From: an uncultured Ruminococcus sp.
Lineage (GTDB): Bacteria > Bacillota > Clostridia > Oscillospirales > CAG-272
Direction of reading: 5' to 3'
Assembly (NCBI GenBank): GCA_902782785.1
Contig: CACZOH010000079.1
Span: 1 to 7,755 of the forward strand
Length of the DNA: 7,755 bases
Part shown: in pieces, positions 1 through 7,250 of the stretch
How the letters are laid out: every line of letters begins with the position of its first letter
How positions within the stretch are numbered: the stretch's first letter is position 1
Notes under the pieces: generated by a model
The model's database searches: none
The model's input: only the letters and a program-made list of their open reading frames with translations
Told to the model about the DNA's origin: nothing
Made by a program: the position numbers and the translations under genes

Positions 1-1812
1 ATACTTATCATCTGCCTTTTCGCGTTTTTCTTGAAGGACATACTTGTTCCCTTCATTAAACTCGAGATAGCAAACGATATGGACGGGGCAAAAGAACTTT
101 TGCGCTCAAAAGGTGTTTTGGGCTTTTTTGCCGTTACGCTGATCGAGGCATTGCAGATGGTCGTCATCTTTATACCGGCGGAATTCATACAGATATCGAG
201 CGGTCTCAGCTATCCTCTGTGGCTCGCGGTGCTTTTGTGCGACCTGGGCGTCTGCCTCGGCGCGACCATTATTTACGTTCTTGTCCGTACGTTCAAATAC
301 AGCAGTAAAACCTACGAGAAAAAGAAAAAAGCGATAGACGCCCTCTCAAACGACAAAAAGAACAGAAAAGCCAAAAGCACGGTCCTTTTGCTTTATTTTC
401 TGTTCCTTATGCCGCTTATCCCGTTCGGCGCCATCTGCTATTACGGCTCCTCCACGCAGATAGGCTATAAAAAATACATTCTCACCGTCGCCACGGGAGT
501 TATACCGTCGATATTGACGTCAAACCTTATGGGTACGGCGGCGAAGGCGTTTATAATGAACTCCATCCCTCTGCCGCTCCTCATCCTGATAATAGTTTTG
601 CTGGGCGCTCTTCTCTTCGCTGCCATATTCTTCTTTCTTGACCGCATATATTTCAAGGAAAACGACAAAACGCCCGATTCCGTTTTATACGCCGCGTTTT
701 TCAAATTCGTCCACTTTGTGAGAAAAAACAGACAGAGACTTCATTTTGAGAACCGTGAGGTTTTGGATAATATCGACGGGCCGTGCGTGTTTTTATGCAA
801 TCACCCGTCCATGTACGACTTCTACTACGTAAACCGGTTTTTGGGTGATATAAACCCGGCTGTCGTGGCGAACAAGTATTATACGACGCGTCCGGTAATA
901 AGAAAGCTGTATAAAAAAGCGGGCTTCATATCAAAAAAACTGTTCTCGACAGATCTTGAGACAATGGGCGGACTCATAAAAATGACGCGCGCGGGCTACT
1001 CGTGTCTCATATTCCCGGAGGGGCGTATGTCGGTCGACGGCTCGTCGTATCCCGTAACGGAGCACGGCGGCGGGCTTTACAAGAAGCTCGGCGTGAACGT
1101 CGTGATCCTGAAAATAAGGGGCGCGTATTTTTCAAAGCCGAAATGGAGGCGCGCGTTTTACAAATCCGATATTTACGTATCCGCAGAGCGTTTTATAAGC
1201 CATGAAGAGGCTGAAAACTACACGGAGGACGAGCTTGACGGGATAATAGAAAAGGCGCTTGAATACGACGATTCGGACGGGAGCGCAAACGCATACAGGA
1301 AAAAGAACAAGGCGAAAGGACTTGAAAACGTGCTTTACCGCTGCGCGGAGTGCGGAGAGCTTTACTCTACGCAAAGCGACAAAGACAGTCTTGTCTGCAG
1401 CAAATGCGGCGCGAGGCTGACGCTTGACGAAAACTGCCGGTTTGAGGGCGGCAATATAAAAACGATTCACGAATACTATGAAAAAATAAAAGACCTTGAG
1501 CGGAAAGAGCTTGATACGGTAAAGCTTGAGGCTGAGGTTAAAACAAAGATATTCGATTCTGAAGGAAAGGTCCGCAGGCGTGAGCGCGGTTACTGCACGC
1601 TTGACAAAAACGAGTTCACGTACAGGTCCGATGACGTTTTGTTTACCGTTGATATGGAAAAGCTGCACGCTCTGCCGTTTTCCGTAAACCTGGAATTCGA
1701 GCTTTATTACAAAGGCGAACAGTATTATTTTTATCCCGTACAAAACAAAAGACAGGTCACTCGCTTTGGTCTGATCGCGGATATTATATATGAGAAAAAC
1801 CATGAAGAATAA
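1..1812 (+). CDS. VTT (DedA/TVP38-like) membrane domain fused to PlsC-type acyltransferase with zinc ribbon; 5' end outside window
   Basis: The frame is open from base 1, so the start lies upstream. The TTG at 31 is only an internal codon, used here as residue 1 for numbering. Residues about 28-205 are hydrophobic with a VTT-like pattern: a re-entrant-type segment near FIPAEFIQISSG (47-58), then PLIPFG (128-133), a later G-V-I-P at 156-159, and a last helix at 180-203. Residues about 235-400 form a PlsC/LPLAT acyltransferase domain with the catalytic HX4D motif (H258, D263, in NHPSMYD) and FPEG (328-331). C438, C441, C456 and C459 form a zinc ribbon. A beta-rich tail of about 130 residues follows and is unassigned. 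Known: PlsC domains transfer acyl chains to lysophospholipids or glycerol phosphates; several VTT proteins move lipids across membranes. Inferred: an inner-membrane enzyme coupling lipid movement with acylation. The acyltransferase call is secure; the substrate is unknown. Confidence 0.88.
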   Translation: MLIICLFAFFLKDILVPFIKLEIANDMDGAKELLRSKGVLGFFAVTLIEALQMVVIFIPAEFIQISSGLSYPLWLAVLLCDLGVCLGATIIYVLVRTFKYSSKTYEKKKKAIDALSNDKKNRKAKSTVLLLYFLFLMPLIPFGAICYYGSSTQIGYKKYILTVATGVIPSILTSNLMGTAAKAFIMNSIPLPLLILIIVLLGALLFAAIFFFLDRIYFKENDKTPDSVLYAAFFKFVHFVRKNRQRLHFENREVLDNIDGPCVFLCNHPSMYDFYYVNRFLGDINPAVVANKYYTTRPVIRKLYKKAGFISKKLFSTDLETMGGLIKMTRAGYSCLIFPEGRMSVDGSSYPVTEHGGGLYKKLGVNVVILKIRGAYFSKPKWRRAFYKSDIYVSAERFISHEEAENYTEDELDGIIEKALEYDDSDGSANAYRKKNKAKGLENVLYRCAECGELYSTQSDKDSLVCSKCGARLTLDENCRFEGGNIKTIHEYYEKIKDLERKELDTVKLEAEVKTKIFDSEGKVRRRERGYCTLDKNEFTYRSDDVLFTVDMEKLHALPFSVNLEFELYYKGEQYYFYPVQNKRQVTRFGLIADIIYEKNHEE

Positions 1813-3226
1813 AGAAAAAGCATTGATCAACGTATCAAAAAAGACGTTTATACAGGTTACGCTGCTGCTCCTTATCCTTATGACGGGAGCGATAGTTTTG
1901 ACGTACGTCGTACCGCGCGGGCAGTTCGGAGTATTTGAAGACGGCACCGTCAATTATCTCGATTACAAGATGCTCGACGGCGGCTCCGGAATAAACATTA
2001 TAAAAGGCATATTCGCGCCGTTCCTCGTTTTCGCATCGGGCGACGGGTTGACGCTTATAATGCTCTGCCTTTTCCTGCTCGTGATCTCCGCTTCCTTCCA
2101 GGTCATGAACGACGCGGGCGGCATCAACGCGCTCATCGGGTACGTATCGGAAAAATTCAAGGAAAGAAAATATCTTCTTGTCATCACGGTTTCATTCGTT
2201 TTCATGTGCTTCGGCGCTTTTCTCGGGTTGTTTGAGGAAATGCTGACGATGCTTCCCATAGTCACCGCCTTGTGCGTTCTCGTCGGTTTTGACTCGTTTA
2301 CGGGATTTCTTATAAGCATTATCGCATGCGGCTTCGGCTTTGCGAGCGCGATAACAAATCCGTTCACGGTCATTCTGGCGTCGGAGATAATAAAGACGAA
2401 CCCGATGGAGAATATATGGTACAGATTCGTCATCTTTGCCGTTATGTTTCTTCTGCTTCTCGGCTTTGTATTCTTATATATACGAAAAATAAAAAAAGAC
2501 CCGACGGCAAGTCTGACTTACGCGCACGATCTGAAAATAAAGGAAAACGTATCTTCGGCTGCGACCTCGTCACCGGTCGATACTAAAAAAACGCGCATTG
2601 TTTATACGGTGTTCTTGCTTCTGAGCCTCGTCATAATCATCGTCGCTTCTTCCCTGCCTTTTCTGCGCGGTTATACCGTGGTGATACTGCTCGCGTATTT
2701 TCTAATCTTCGGGATCGCCGCGGGTCTGATCTGCACGGGGAACGTAAAGGGCGTTTTCAAAAGCTTTCTTAAAGGCCTGACCGGAGCATTGCCTACGCTC
2801 GTTTTCATAGCGCTTGCGTCTTCCGTAAAGTTCATTTTTGAAGAAGGCGGTATAATGCCGACGGTCGTGCACGCGATAAACGAGTTCTCTTTTGGCAAAA
2901 ACATATTCGTCGTCGCGCTCGTTATTTACGCCGTGGTGCTTGTGCTTGAGTTCTTTATTTCGTCGTCCACGGCGAAAGCGATACTTGTAATGGGTATTTT
3001 CTCCGTTGCGAGCGTCGGACTTACCAAACAGATGTCCGTTCTGCTCTATACGTTCGCGGACGGTTATACGAACGTATTGTTCCCCACATCGCCCGTGCTT
3101 CTGATATCGCTTTCCATGATAGAGCTCGATTATTTCAAATGGGTCAAAAAAAGCCTCCCCCTGTTTTTGATAAACCTCGCCCTCGTCGTCGGTTTTATTA
3201 TTCTCGGGATCGTTATAGGATATTAA
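1790..3226 (+). CDS. YfcC/DcuC-family (C4-dicarboxylate carrier-like, IT superfamily) membrane transporter
   Basis: This is a 478-residue polytopic membrane protein with about 11-13 hydrophobic segments, for example 21-40, 74-103, 128-146, 211-231, 270-289, 292-314, 370-390 and 456-477. A charged cytoplasmic loop at about 232-268 splits it into two halves. Each half carries a polar, re-entrant-type motif expected of this superfamily: ITNPFT (188-193) in the first, and SSSTAKA (391-397) plus GYTNVLFPTSP (425-435) in the second. YfcC relatives are annotated as anaerobic C4-dicarboxylate carriers or basic amino-acid exchangers, and the substrate cannot be read from the sequence. Two starts are possible: ATG at 1790, overlapping the upstream gene by 23 bases, or ATG at 1802, overlapping by 11. 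Neither has a good Shine-Dalgarno, so translation is probably coupled to the upstream gene. A strong terminator follows. Confidence 0.87.
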   Translation: MRKTMKNKEKALINVSKKTFIQVTLLLLILMTGAIVLTYVVPRGQFGVFEDGTVNYLDYKMLDGGSGINIIKGIFAPFLVFASGDGLTLIMLCLFLLVISASFQVMNDAGGINALIGYVSEKFKERKYLLVITVSFVFMCFGAFLGLFEEMLTMLPIVTALCVLVGFDSFTGFLISIIACGFGFASAITNPFTVILASEIIKTNPMENIWYRFVIFAVMFLLLLGFVFLYIRKIKKDPTASLTYAHDLKIKENVSSAATSSPVDTKKTRIVYTVFLLLSLVIIIVASSLPFLRGYTVVILLAYFLIFGIAAGLICTGNVKGVFKSFLKGLTGALPTLVFIALASSVKFIFEEGGIMPTVVHAINEFSFGKNIFVVALVIYAVVLVLEFFISSSTAKAILVMGIFSVASVGLTKQMSVLLYTFADGYTNVLFPTSPVLLISLSMIELDYFKWVKKSLPLFLINLALVVGFIILGIVIGY

Positions 3227-3244
3227 AAAAATATATAAACGTTT

Positions 3245-3274
3245 CGGGAGGGTTTAAACCCTCCCGATCTTTTT
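3245..3274. terminator. Intrinsic terminator between convergent genes, probably bidirectional
   Basis: A perfect 22-base palindrome at 3245-3266 has arms CGGGAGGG and CCCTCCCG around TTTAAA. On the plus strand a T-run (3270-3274) follows almost at once, giving a classic terminator for the transporter gene. On the minus strand the hairpin is followed, after a few bases, by the T-rich stretch opposite 3227-3240, so it can also end the clpX transcript. The plus-strand T-run overlaps the clpX stop codon (3273-3275). Confidence 0.9.
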
Positions 3275-4544
3275 ATTCACAATACTTTTTTACGTCGTCG
3301 GCGGTAATGACTATCGCCTTTTTTTCTTTGTCTGACGGGGCTTCGTACATTATGTCGAGCATAAGCTTCTCTATGATGGAGCGAAGTCCGCGCGCGCCGG
3401 TATTGCGCTTTATCGCAAGCTCCGCTACCGCCTCGCACGCGCTGTCGTCAAACTGCAGATCTATTCCGTCGAGCTTCAGAAGCTCCGTATACTGCTTTGT
3501 GAGCGAATTTTTCGGCTCGCGGAGAATCCGTTTCAGCGCCTCCACGTCAAGCGACGAAAGCGTGGTGATGACGGGCAGACGCCCCACAAGCTCCGGGATA
3601 AGTCCGTATTTTACGATATCCTGAGCCTCTACGTTCGAGAAAACGCCTTTTTCGGCTCTTTCCCTGCTCGTCAGCTTTTCCGCGCCGAAGCCAACCGCCT
3701 GTCTGCCGAGACGCGCCTCGATGATCTGAGACAAACCGTCAAAAGCGCCGCCGCAGATGAACAGGATATTCTCCGTGTTTATCTGTATGAAATCCTGATT
3801 GGGATGCTTGCGTCCGCCTTGCGGGGGAACGTTTGAAACCGTGCCCTCAAGGATCTTCAGAAGCGCCTGCTGAACGCCCTCGCCGGAAACGTCGCGCGTT
3901 ATGGAGCGGTTTTCGCTTTTGCGCGAGATCTTGTCTATCTCGTCGATATAGATTATACCGCGCTCCGCAAGCGACACGTCGTAATCCGCCGCCTGTATCA
4001 GACGGAGCAGGATATTCTCCACGTCCTCCCCGACGTAGCCCGCTTCCGTGAGCGTCGTGGCGTCCGCTATGGCAAAAGGAACTCTCATCGTCTTTGCAAG
4101 CGTCTGAGCTATATACGTTTTTCCGACGCCCGTAGGTCCGAGAAGGAGCACGTTGCTTTTCTGTATCTCCACCTGCTCCGGCTCGTTTTCGTCCTTTTGC
4201 TTCTTTTTGCCCTTTTGCGGCTTTGTATTCTTTTTTGTCAATATACGCTTATAATGGTTATAGACCGCGACGGAAAGCACTTTTTTCGCATCGTCCTGAC
4301 CTATGACGTACTCGTCAAGCGTGGCTTTCAGCTCTTTCGGCTTCGGCAGATTGTCAAAGCTGAGCTCGCCGCCGTTCCCGTTTGACGACGGACGGTCAAA
4401 GCTGCCGTCTATCAGCTCGTTGCACGCTTCTATGCAGTTGTTGCATATCATGGCGTTCGACACGGGCGACGGTATCAGGAATTCGACCTGCGCTTCACTT
4501 CTGCCGCAGAAGGAGCATACGTGTTGAGTTTTGTTTGTGGGCAT
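3273..4544 (-). CDS. clpX: ATP-dependent Clp protease ATP-binding subunit ClpX
   Basis: ClpX is a hexameric AAA+ unfoldase that recognises tagged proteins, unfolds them and threads them into ClpP in the cytoplasm. The 423-residue length is normal. An N-terminal zinc-binding domain has C10, C13, C34 and C37. Then follow Walker A GPTGVGKT (136-143), the pore loop GYVG (169-172), Walker B IIYIDE (197-202), the RKH pore loop (245-247), the ClpP-docking loop written VGF (284-286), an arginine finger in GRLP (R322), and sensor 2 GARGLR (383-388). Two details differ from the textbook proteins. The docking tripeptide is V-G-F rather than I-G-F. A Lys-rich linker at about 103-129 lies before Walker A and is roughly 15 residues longer than in E. 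coli ClpX. The gene starts directly after the clpP stop codon, so the two are translated from one mRNA. Confidence 0.98.
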   Translation of the reverse strand: MPTNKTQHVCSFCGRSEAQVEFLIPSPVSNAMICNNCIEACNELIDGSFDRPSSNGNGGELSFDNLPKPKELKATLDEYVIGQDDAKKVLSVAVYNHYKRILTKKNTKPQKGKKKQKDENEPEQVEIQKSNVLLLGPTGVGKTYIAQTLAKTMRVPFAIADATTLTEAGYVGEDVENILLRLIQAADYDVSLAERGIIYIDEIDKISRKSENRSITRDVSGEGVQQALLKILEGTVSNVPPQGGRKHPNQDFIQINTENILFICGGAFDGLSQIIEARLGRQAVGFGAEKLTSRERAEKGVFSNVEAQDIVKYGLIPELVGRLPVITTLSSLDVEALKRILREPKNSLTKQYTELLKLDGIDLQFDDSACEAVAELAIKRNTGARGLRSIIEKLMLDIMYEAPSDKEKKAIVITADDVKKYCE

Positions 4545-5153
4545 TTATTTGTCCTTTTTGTTTGTTACTATTTCGTCAAACAGACCGTATTCGAGCGCTT
4601 CCTCCGCAAACATGAAGTTGTCGCGCTCCGTATCGATACAGATCTGCTCGTAGCTCTTGCCCGTGTTGTTTGCAAGGATATGGTTGAGTCTTTCCTTGTT
4701 TTTCAGATAATAATCAAGGTGGAGCTTCATATCCGTGATCTGTCCCTGCGTGCCCGCGGACGGCTGATGTATCATGATCGTGCTGTTGGGCAGAGCGTAT
4801 CTCTTGCCCTTGGCGCCGGAGGAAAGCAGAAACGCTCCCATGCTCGCCGCCATACCGACGCAGATCGTGCTTACGTCGCACTTGATATAGTTCATCGTGT
4901 CGTATATCGCAAGACCGTCCGAAACGGAACCGCCCGGAGAATTGATATAGAAATATATATCCTTATCCGGATCCTGCGCTTCAAGGAAAAGCAGCTGCGC
5001 TATAACGACGGACGCGGTGGCGTTGTTGACCTCCTCGCCTAAATAGACGATCCTGTCTATCATCAGGCGGGAGAATATGTCGTACGAGCGCTCTCCTCTG
5101 CTCGTCTGCTCTACAACGTACGGTATAAGCGTGTTCTTATCGAATTTTTCCAT
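4545..5153 (-). CDS. clpP: ATP-dependent Clp protease proteolytic subunit ClpP
   Basis: ClpP is the self-compartmentalised serine peptidase that forms two stacked heptameric rings and degrades polypeptides fed in by ClpX or other Clp ATPases. At 202 residues it is typical and complete. The catalytic triad is visible: S104 in GMAASMG, H129 in MIHQP and D178 in TERDNF. The oxyanion and substrate-strand region NSPGGSVSDG (71-80) is intact. The N-terminus resembles that of other Firmicute ClpP proteins, with a short leader before the axial loop (TSRGERSYDIFSRL). It follows tig after only 11 bases and abuts clpX with no gap, so the three genes form one operon. No internal promoter is obvious. Confidence 0.98.
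   Translation of the reverse strand: MEKFDKNTLIPYVVEQTSRGERSYDIFSRLMIDRIVYLGEEVNNATASVVIAQLLFLEAQDPDKDIYFYINSPGGSVSDGLAIYDTMNYIKCDVSTICVGMAASMGAFLLSSGAKGKRYALPNSTIMIHQPSAGTQGQITDMKLHLDYYLKNKERLNHILANNTGKSYEQICIDTERDNFMFAEEALEYGLFDEIVTNKKDK
4552..4558 (-). promoter_or_regulatory. Ribosome binding site of clpX inside the end of clpP
   Basis: The minus strand reads AAAAGGA, then 7 bases, then the ATG of clpX at 4544. The site lies within the last codons of clpP, so translation of clpX is likely coupled to clpP. It supports the ATG chosen for clpX. Confidence 0.8.
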
Positions 5154-5160
5154 TAAAATA

Positions 5161-5165
5161 CCTCT
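5161..5165 (-). promoter_or_regulatory. Ribosome binding site of clpP overlapping the tig stop codon
   Basis: The minus strand reads AGAGG with a 7-base spacer to the clpP ATG at 5153. Its first base is also part of the tig TAA stop (5165-5167), which suggests translation of clpP is coupled to tig. Confidence 0.7.
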
Positions 5166-6448
5166 TATTCGGCTGTGTATTTCGTTGCGGCTTCCACAAG
5201 CTCCATTGCTTTCTTGACCTTCAGATCAGCCTTGATGTCGTCCGCAAGGATCCTTGCCTTGACCTCTTCCGCTTCCATATTATATGACTTTGCTATGTCC
5301 GCGTATTCCGCTTCGACCTCATCGTCCGTGACCTCGACCTTCTCCTGCTCCGCTATCTTTTCAAGCGCAAGACGGAGTTTTACCTGTCTTTCGGCGGACG
5401 GTCTGAACTGCTCTTTCATCTTGTCGAGCGTCATACCGGTGTATTTTACGTACATATCGAGGCTCAGACCCTGCGAGCGGAGTCTGCTGTCGTAGTTCTG
5501 AAGCTCCGAGTTTACCTCGTTTTCAAACATTACCTCGGGTATATCCGCCTCAAGCGCTTCCGTCAGTTTGTCTATTATGGCGTCCTTCGCTTCGTTGTCG
5601 GCTCTGTCCGCTTCTCTCTTTTCAAGTTTTGCACGCATATCGGCTTTATATTCATCAACGGTGTTGAATTCCGAAACGTCGGCGACAAATTCGTCGTCAA
5701 GCTCGGGAACGTCCTTCTCGTTTATGGCGTGTATCTTGCATTTGAAAACGGCAGCCTTGCCCGCAAGCTCTTTTGCGTTGTAATCCTCGGGGAACGTTAC
5801 GTTAACGTCAAACTCCTCGTCTATGGAGTGACCGGCGACCTGATCCTCAAAGCCGGGGATGAAATGACCGGAACCGAGCTCGAGCGGCTGGTTTTCAGCC
5901 GTGCCGCCTTCAAACAGCTCTCCGTCCACGGAGCCGGAATAATCGAGCGTTACCGTGTCGCCGATCTTTGCGGGTCTGTCAGTTATCTCAACGGAGCGGG
6001 CATTGCGCTCGCGGACGGTCTTTATCTCGTTGTCTACCGCCTCGTCCGTAACTTCGTTTACGACCTTTTTAACGGATAATTCCTTGTAGCCCTCTATTTT
6101 GACCTCGGGCTTGATATAGAATTTCGCGGATAAGGTAAGTCCCTCGTCGTTGAGCTCGACCATATCGAACTCGGGCTGAGAAACGGGATCGAGACCCGAT
6201 TCCTTGAGCGCGTCGGGATAAAGGACGGGTATCATATCATTGACAGCATCCTCGTAGAATATACCGGATCCGTACATTTTTTCAATGAAACGCTGGGGAG
6301 CCTTGCCCGGACGGAAGCCCGGAACGGTAAGCTTGGGCGCCTTGCGGCGATAAACGGCGGTGACCGCCTCGTCAAACGTTTTTCTGTCGCAGCCGAATTC
6401 TATTACTCTTACGTTCTTCTCCGGCTCTTTAACTGATTTTAAGCTCAT
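5165..6448 (-). CDS. tig: Trigger factor, ribosome-associated chaperone and peptidyl-prolyl isomerase
   Basis: Trigger factor binds ribosomal protein L23 at the exit tunnel and shields nascent chains. The 427-residue product shows all three parts: the N-terminal ribosome-binding domain with the signature FRPGKAP (45-51), an FKBP-type isomerase domain at about 160-243 (GDTVTLDYSG, then FIPGFEDQVAG), and a long helical C-terminal substrate-binding domain to the end. The start at 6448 is preferred over the ATG at 6505. AAAGGA lies 9 bases upstream of it, homologous proteins begin just here, and the extra 19 residues would begin inside the promoter, before the predicted transcription start. First gene of the tig-clpP-clpX operon. 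Confidence 0.97.
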   Translation of the reverse strand: MSLKSVKEPEKNVRVIEFGCDRKTFDEAVTAVYRRKAPKLTVPGFRPGKAPQRFIEKMYGSGIFYEDAVNDMIPVLYPDALKESGLDPVSQPEFDMVELNDEGLTLSAKFYIKPEVKIEGYKELSVKKVVNEVTDEAVDNEIKTVRERNARSVEITDRPAKIGDTVTLDYSGSVDGELFEGGTAENQPLELGSGHFIPGFEDQVAGHSIDEEFDVNVTFPEDYNAKELAGKAAVFKCKIHAINEKDVPELDDEFVADVSEFNTVDEYKADMRAKLEKREADRADNEAKDAIIDKLTEALEADIPEVMFENEVNSELQNYDSRLRSQGLSLDMYVKYTGMTLDKMKEQFRPSAERQVKLRLALEKIAEQEKVEVTDDEVEAEYADIAKSYNMEAEEVKARILADDIKADLKVKKAMELVEAATKYTAE

Positions 6449-6457
6449 TTTTTTATT

Positions 6458-6463
6458 TCCTTT
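6458..6463 (-). promoter_or_regulatory. Ribosome binding site that fixes the tig start
   Basis: The minus strand reads AAAGGA followed by a 9-base A-rich spacer and the ATG at 6448. It selects this ATG over the in-frame ATG at 6505, which has no comparable site. Confidence 0.8.
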
Positions 6464-6494
6464 CAATTTATGGCTTTTTATATGTATCGTATCT

Positions 6495-6522
6495 ATTTTA
6501 CACAAAGAGTTGACTTTGTCAA
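6495..6522 (-). promoter_or_regulatory. Sigma-A type promoter of the tig-clpP-clpX operon
   Basis: On the minus strand a perfect -35 box TTGACA (6517-6522) is followed by a 16-base spacer and a -10 box TAAAAT (6495-6500). This places the transcript start near 6488 and gives a leader of about 40 bases. The -35 box lies inside a small inverted repeat, TTGAC-AAA-GTCAA (6510-6522), which could be a regulator site or chance. The sequence just upstream is almost pure A+T and could act as an UP element. Confidence 0.8.
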
Positions 6523-6530
6523 TATCTTAA

Positions 6531-6546
6531 TTATAAATATTTATAA
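6531..6546. repeat. Perfect 16-base A/T palindrome upstream of the tig promoter
   Basis: Positions 6531-6546 read TTATAAATATTTATAA, a perfect palindrome of A and T only. It lies just upstream of the tig -35 box and just after the stop of the phosphoesterase gene. It lacks G/C pairs and so is not a convincing terminator. An UP element or protein-binding site is possible, but such palindromes also arise by chance in A/T-rich DNA. Confidence 0.45.
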
Positions 6547-6551
6547 AATAT

Positions 6552-7250
6552 TCAAACAAGAAGCGGTTCAAATAAGAGATAATCGGATGCGCCGTAATAA
6601 AAATCAATGCCTCTGTAACTGATTTTCGGCGGATATTCATACTGTCCGTGTATGTGTCCGAAATAACAGCGGCGCACGCCATACGACAGCATCACGTCTA
6701 TGAATTCCTCGCATCTGTACGCGCCGAGCACCGGCGGGAAGTGCATGAACACCACCGGCTCGCCTCCGAGCTTTGCTCCCGCTTCAAGCGAAAACTTAAG
6801 CCGTCCGGCCTCGCGTAATATGATCTTCGCGCTGTCCGCGTTCGTCTCCGGGATCTCGCGCTCGTCCGTGTACCAGCCGCGGCAGCCGCATACCGATATA
6901 CCGCCGCAAAGATAGGCGTTATTGCGGAGAAATTCATACCGGAAGCCGTTTTTTTCGCAGAATTGCTTCATCTTTTTCAAGCTCTGCCAGTAAAAATCGT
7001 GGTTTCCCTCAAGCATTATCTTGCGCCCGGGTAAGGAGTTGACAAGCGCAAAATCGGGATAAGCGCCGTCCGGATCCATAGCCCACGAAAAATCTCCGCC
7101 GATAACGACTGTATCGTCATCCGTGACCGTATCAGTCCAGCCCTTTATTATTTTATTAGTATAATCACGCCACCTGCCGCCGAAAACGTCCATTTTTTTG
7201 TCTGGATCGCCTTCGGACAGATGAAGGTCGGCGATATAGTATAATGACAT
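6552..7250 (-). CDS. Calcineurin-like metallophosphoesterase
   Basis: The 232-residue protein carries the full set of two-metal phosphoesterase motifs: DLH (D8, H10), GGDFSW (D53), GNHD (N83, H84), MHFPP (H170) and GHIHG (H199, H201). These residues hold a dinuclear metal centre that hydrolyses phosphomonoesters or diesters. The layout and length resemble the small stand-alone predicted phosphohydrolases of COG1768; the substrate is unknown. There is no signal peptide or membrane segment, so it should be cytoplasmic. An AAGGTG motif 4 bases before the ATG supports the start. It lies upstream of tig on the same strand with 103 bases between and no clear terminator. Read-through into tig is possible, but tig has its own promoter. 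Confidence 0.9.
   Translation of the reverse strand: MSLYYIADLHLSEGDPDKKMDVFGGRWRDYTNKIIKGWTDTVTDDDTVVIGGDFSWAMDPDGAYPDFALVNSLPGRKIMLEGNHDFYWQSLKKMKQFCEKNGFRYEFLRNNAYLCGGISVCGCRGWYTDEREIPETNADSAKIILREAGRLKFSLEAGAKLGGEPVVFMHFPPVLGAYRCEEFIDVMLSYGVRRCYFGHIHGQYEYPPKISYRGIDFYYGASDYLLFEPLLV

Noticed and set aside
1132..1953. 273-codon open frame on the minus strand
   Set aside because: It lies antisense over the acyltransferase gene and the start of the carrier, has no recognisable domain or ribosome binding site, and conflicts with two well-supported genes.
3139..3624. 161-codon open frame on the plus strand
   Set aside because: It crosses the end of the carrier gene, the terminator and the antisense of clpX; Ser-rich low-complexity translation typical of a shadow frame.
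4521..5042. 173-codon open frame on the plus strand
   Set aside because: It is antisense to clpP, whose catalytic triad and full length are certain, and its translation has no recognisable family.
6449..6505. Longer trigger factor start at 6505 adding 19 residues
   Set aside because: The extra codons overlap the -10 box, would begin before the predicted transcript start and lack a ribosome binding site; the ATG at 6448 has AAAGGA 9 bases upstream and fits the family start.
6508..6530. CtsR operator upstream of tig-clpP-clpX
   Set aside because: CtsR sites are two direct heptads close to GGTCAAA; only a single loose half-site-like AGTCAA is present here.
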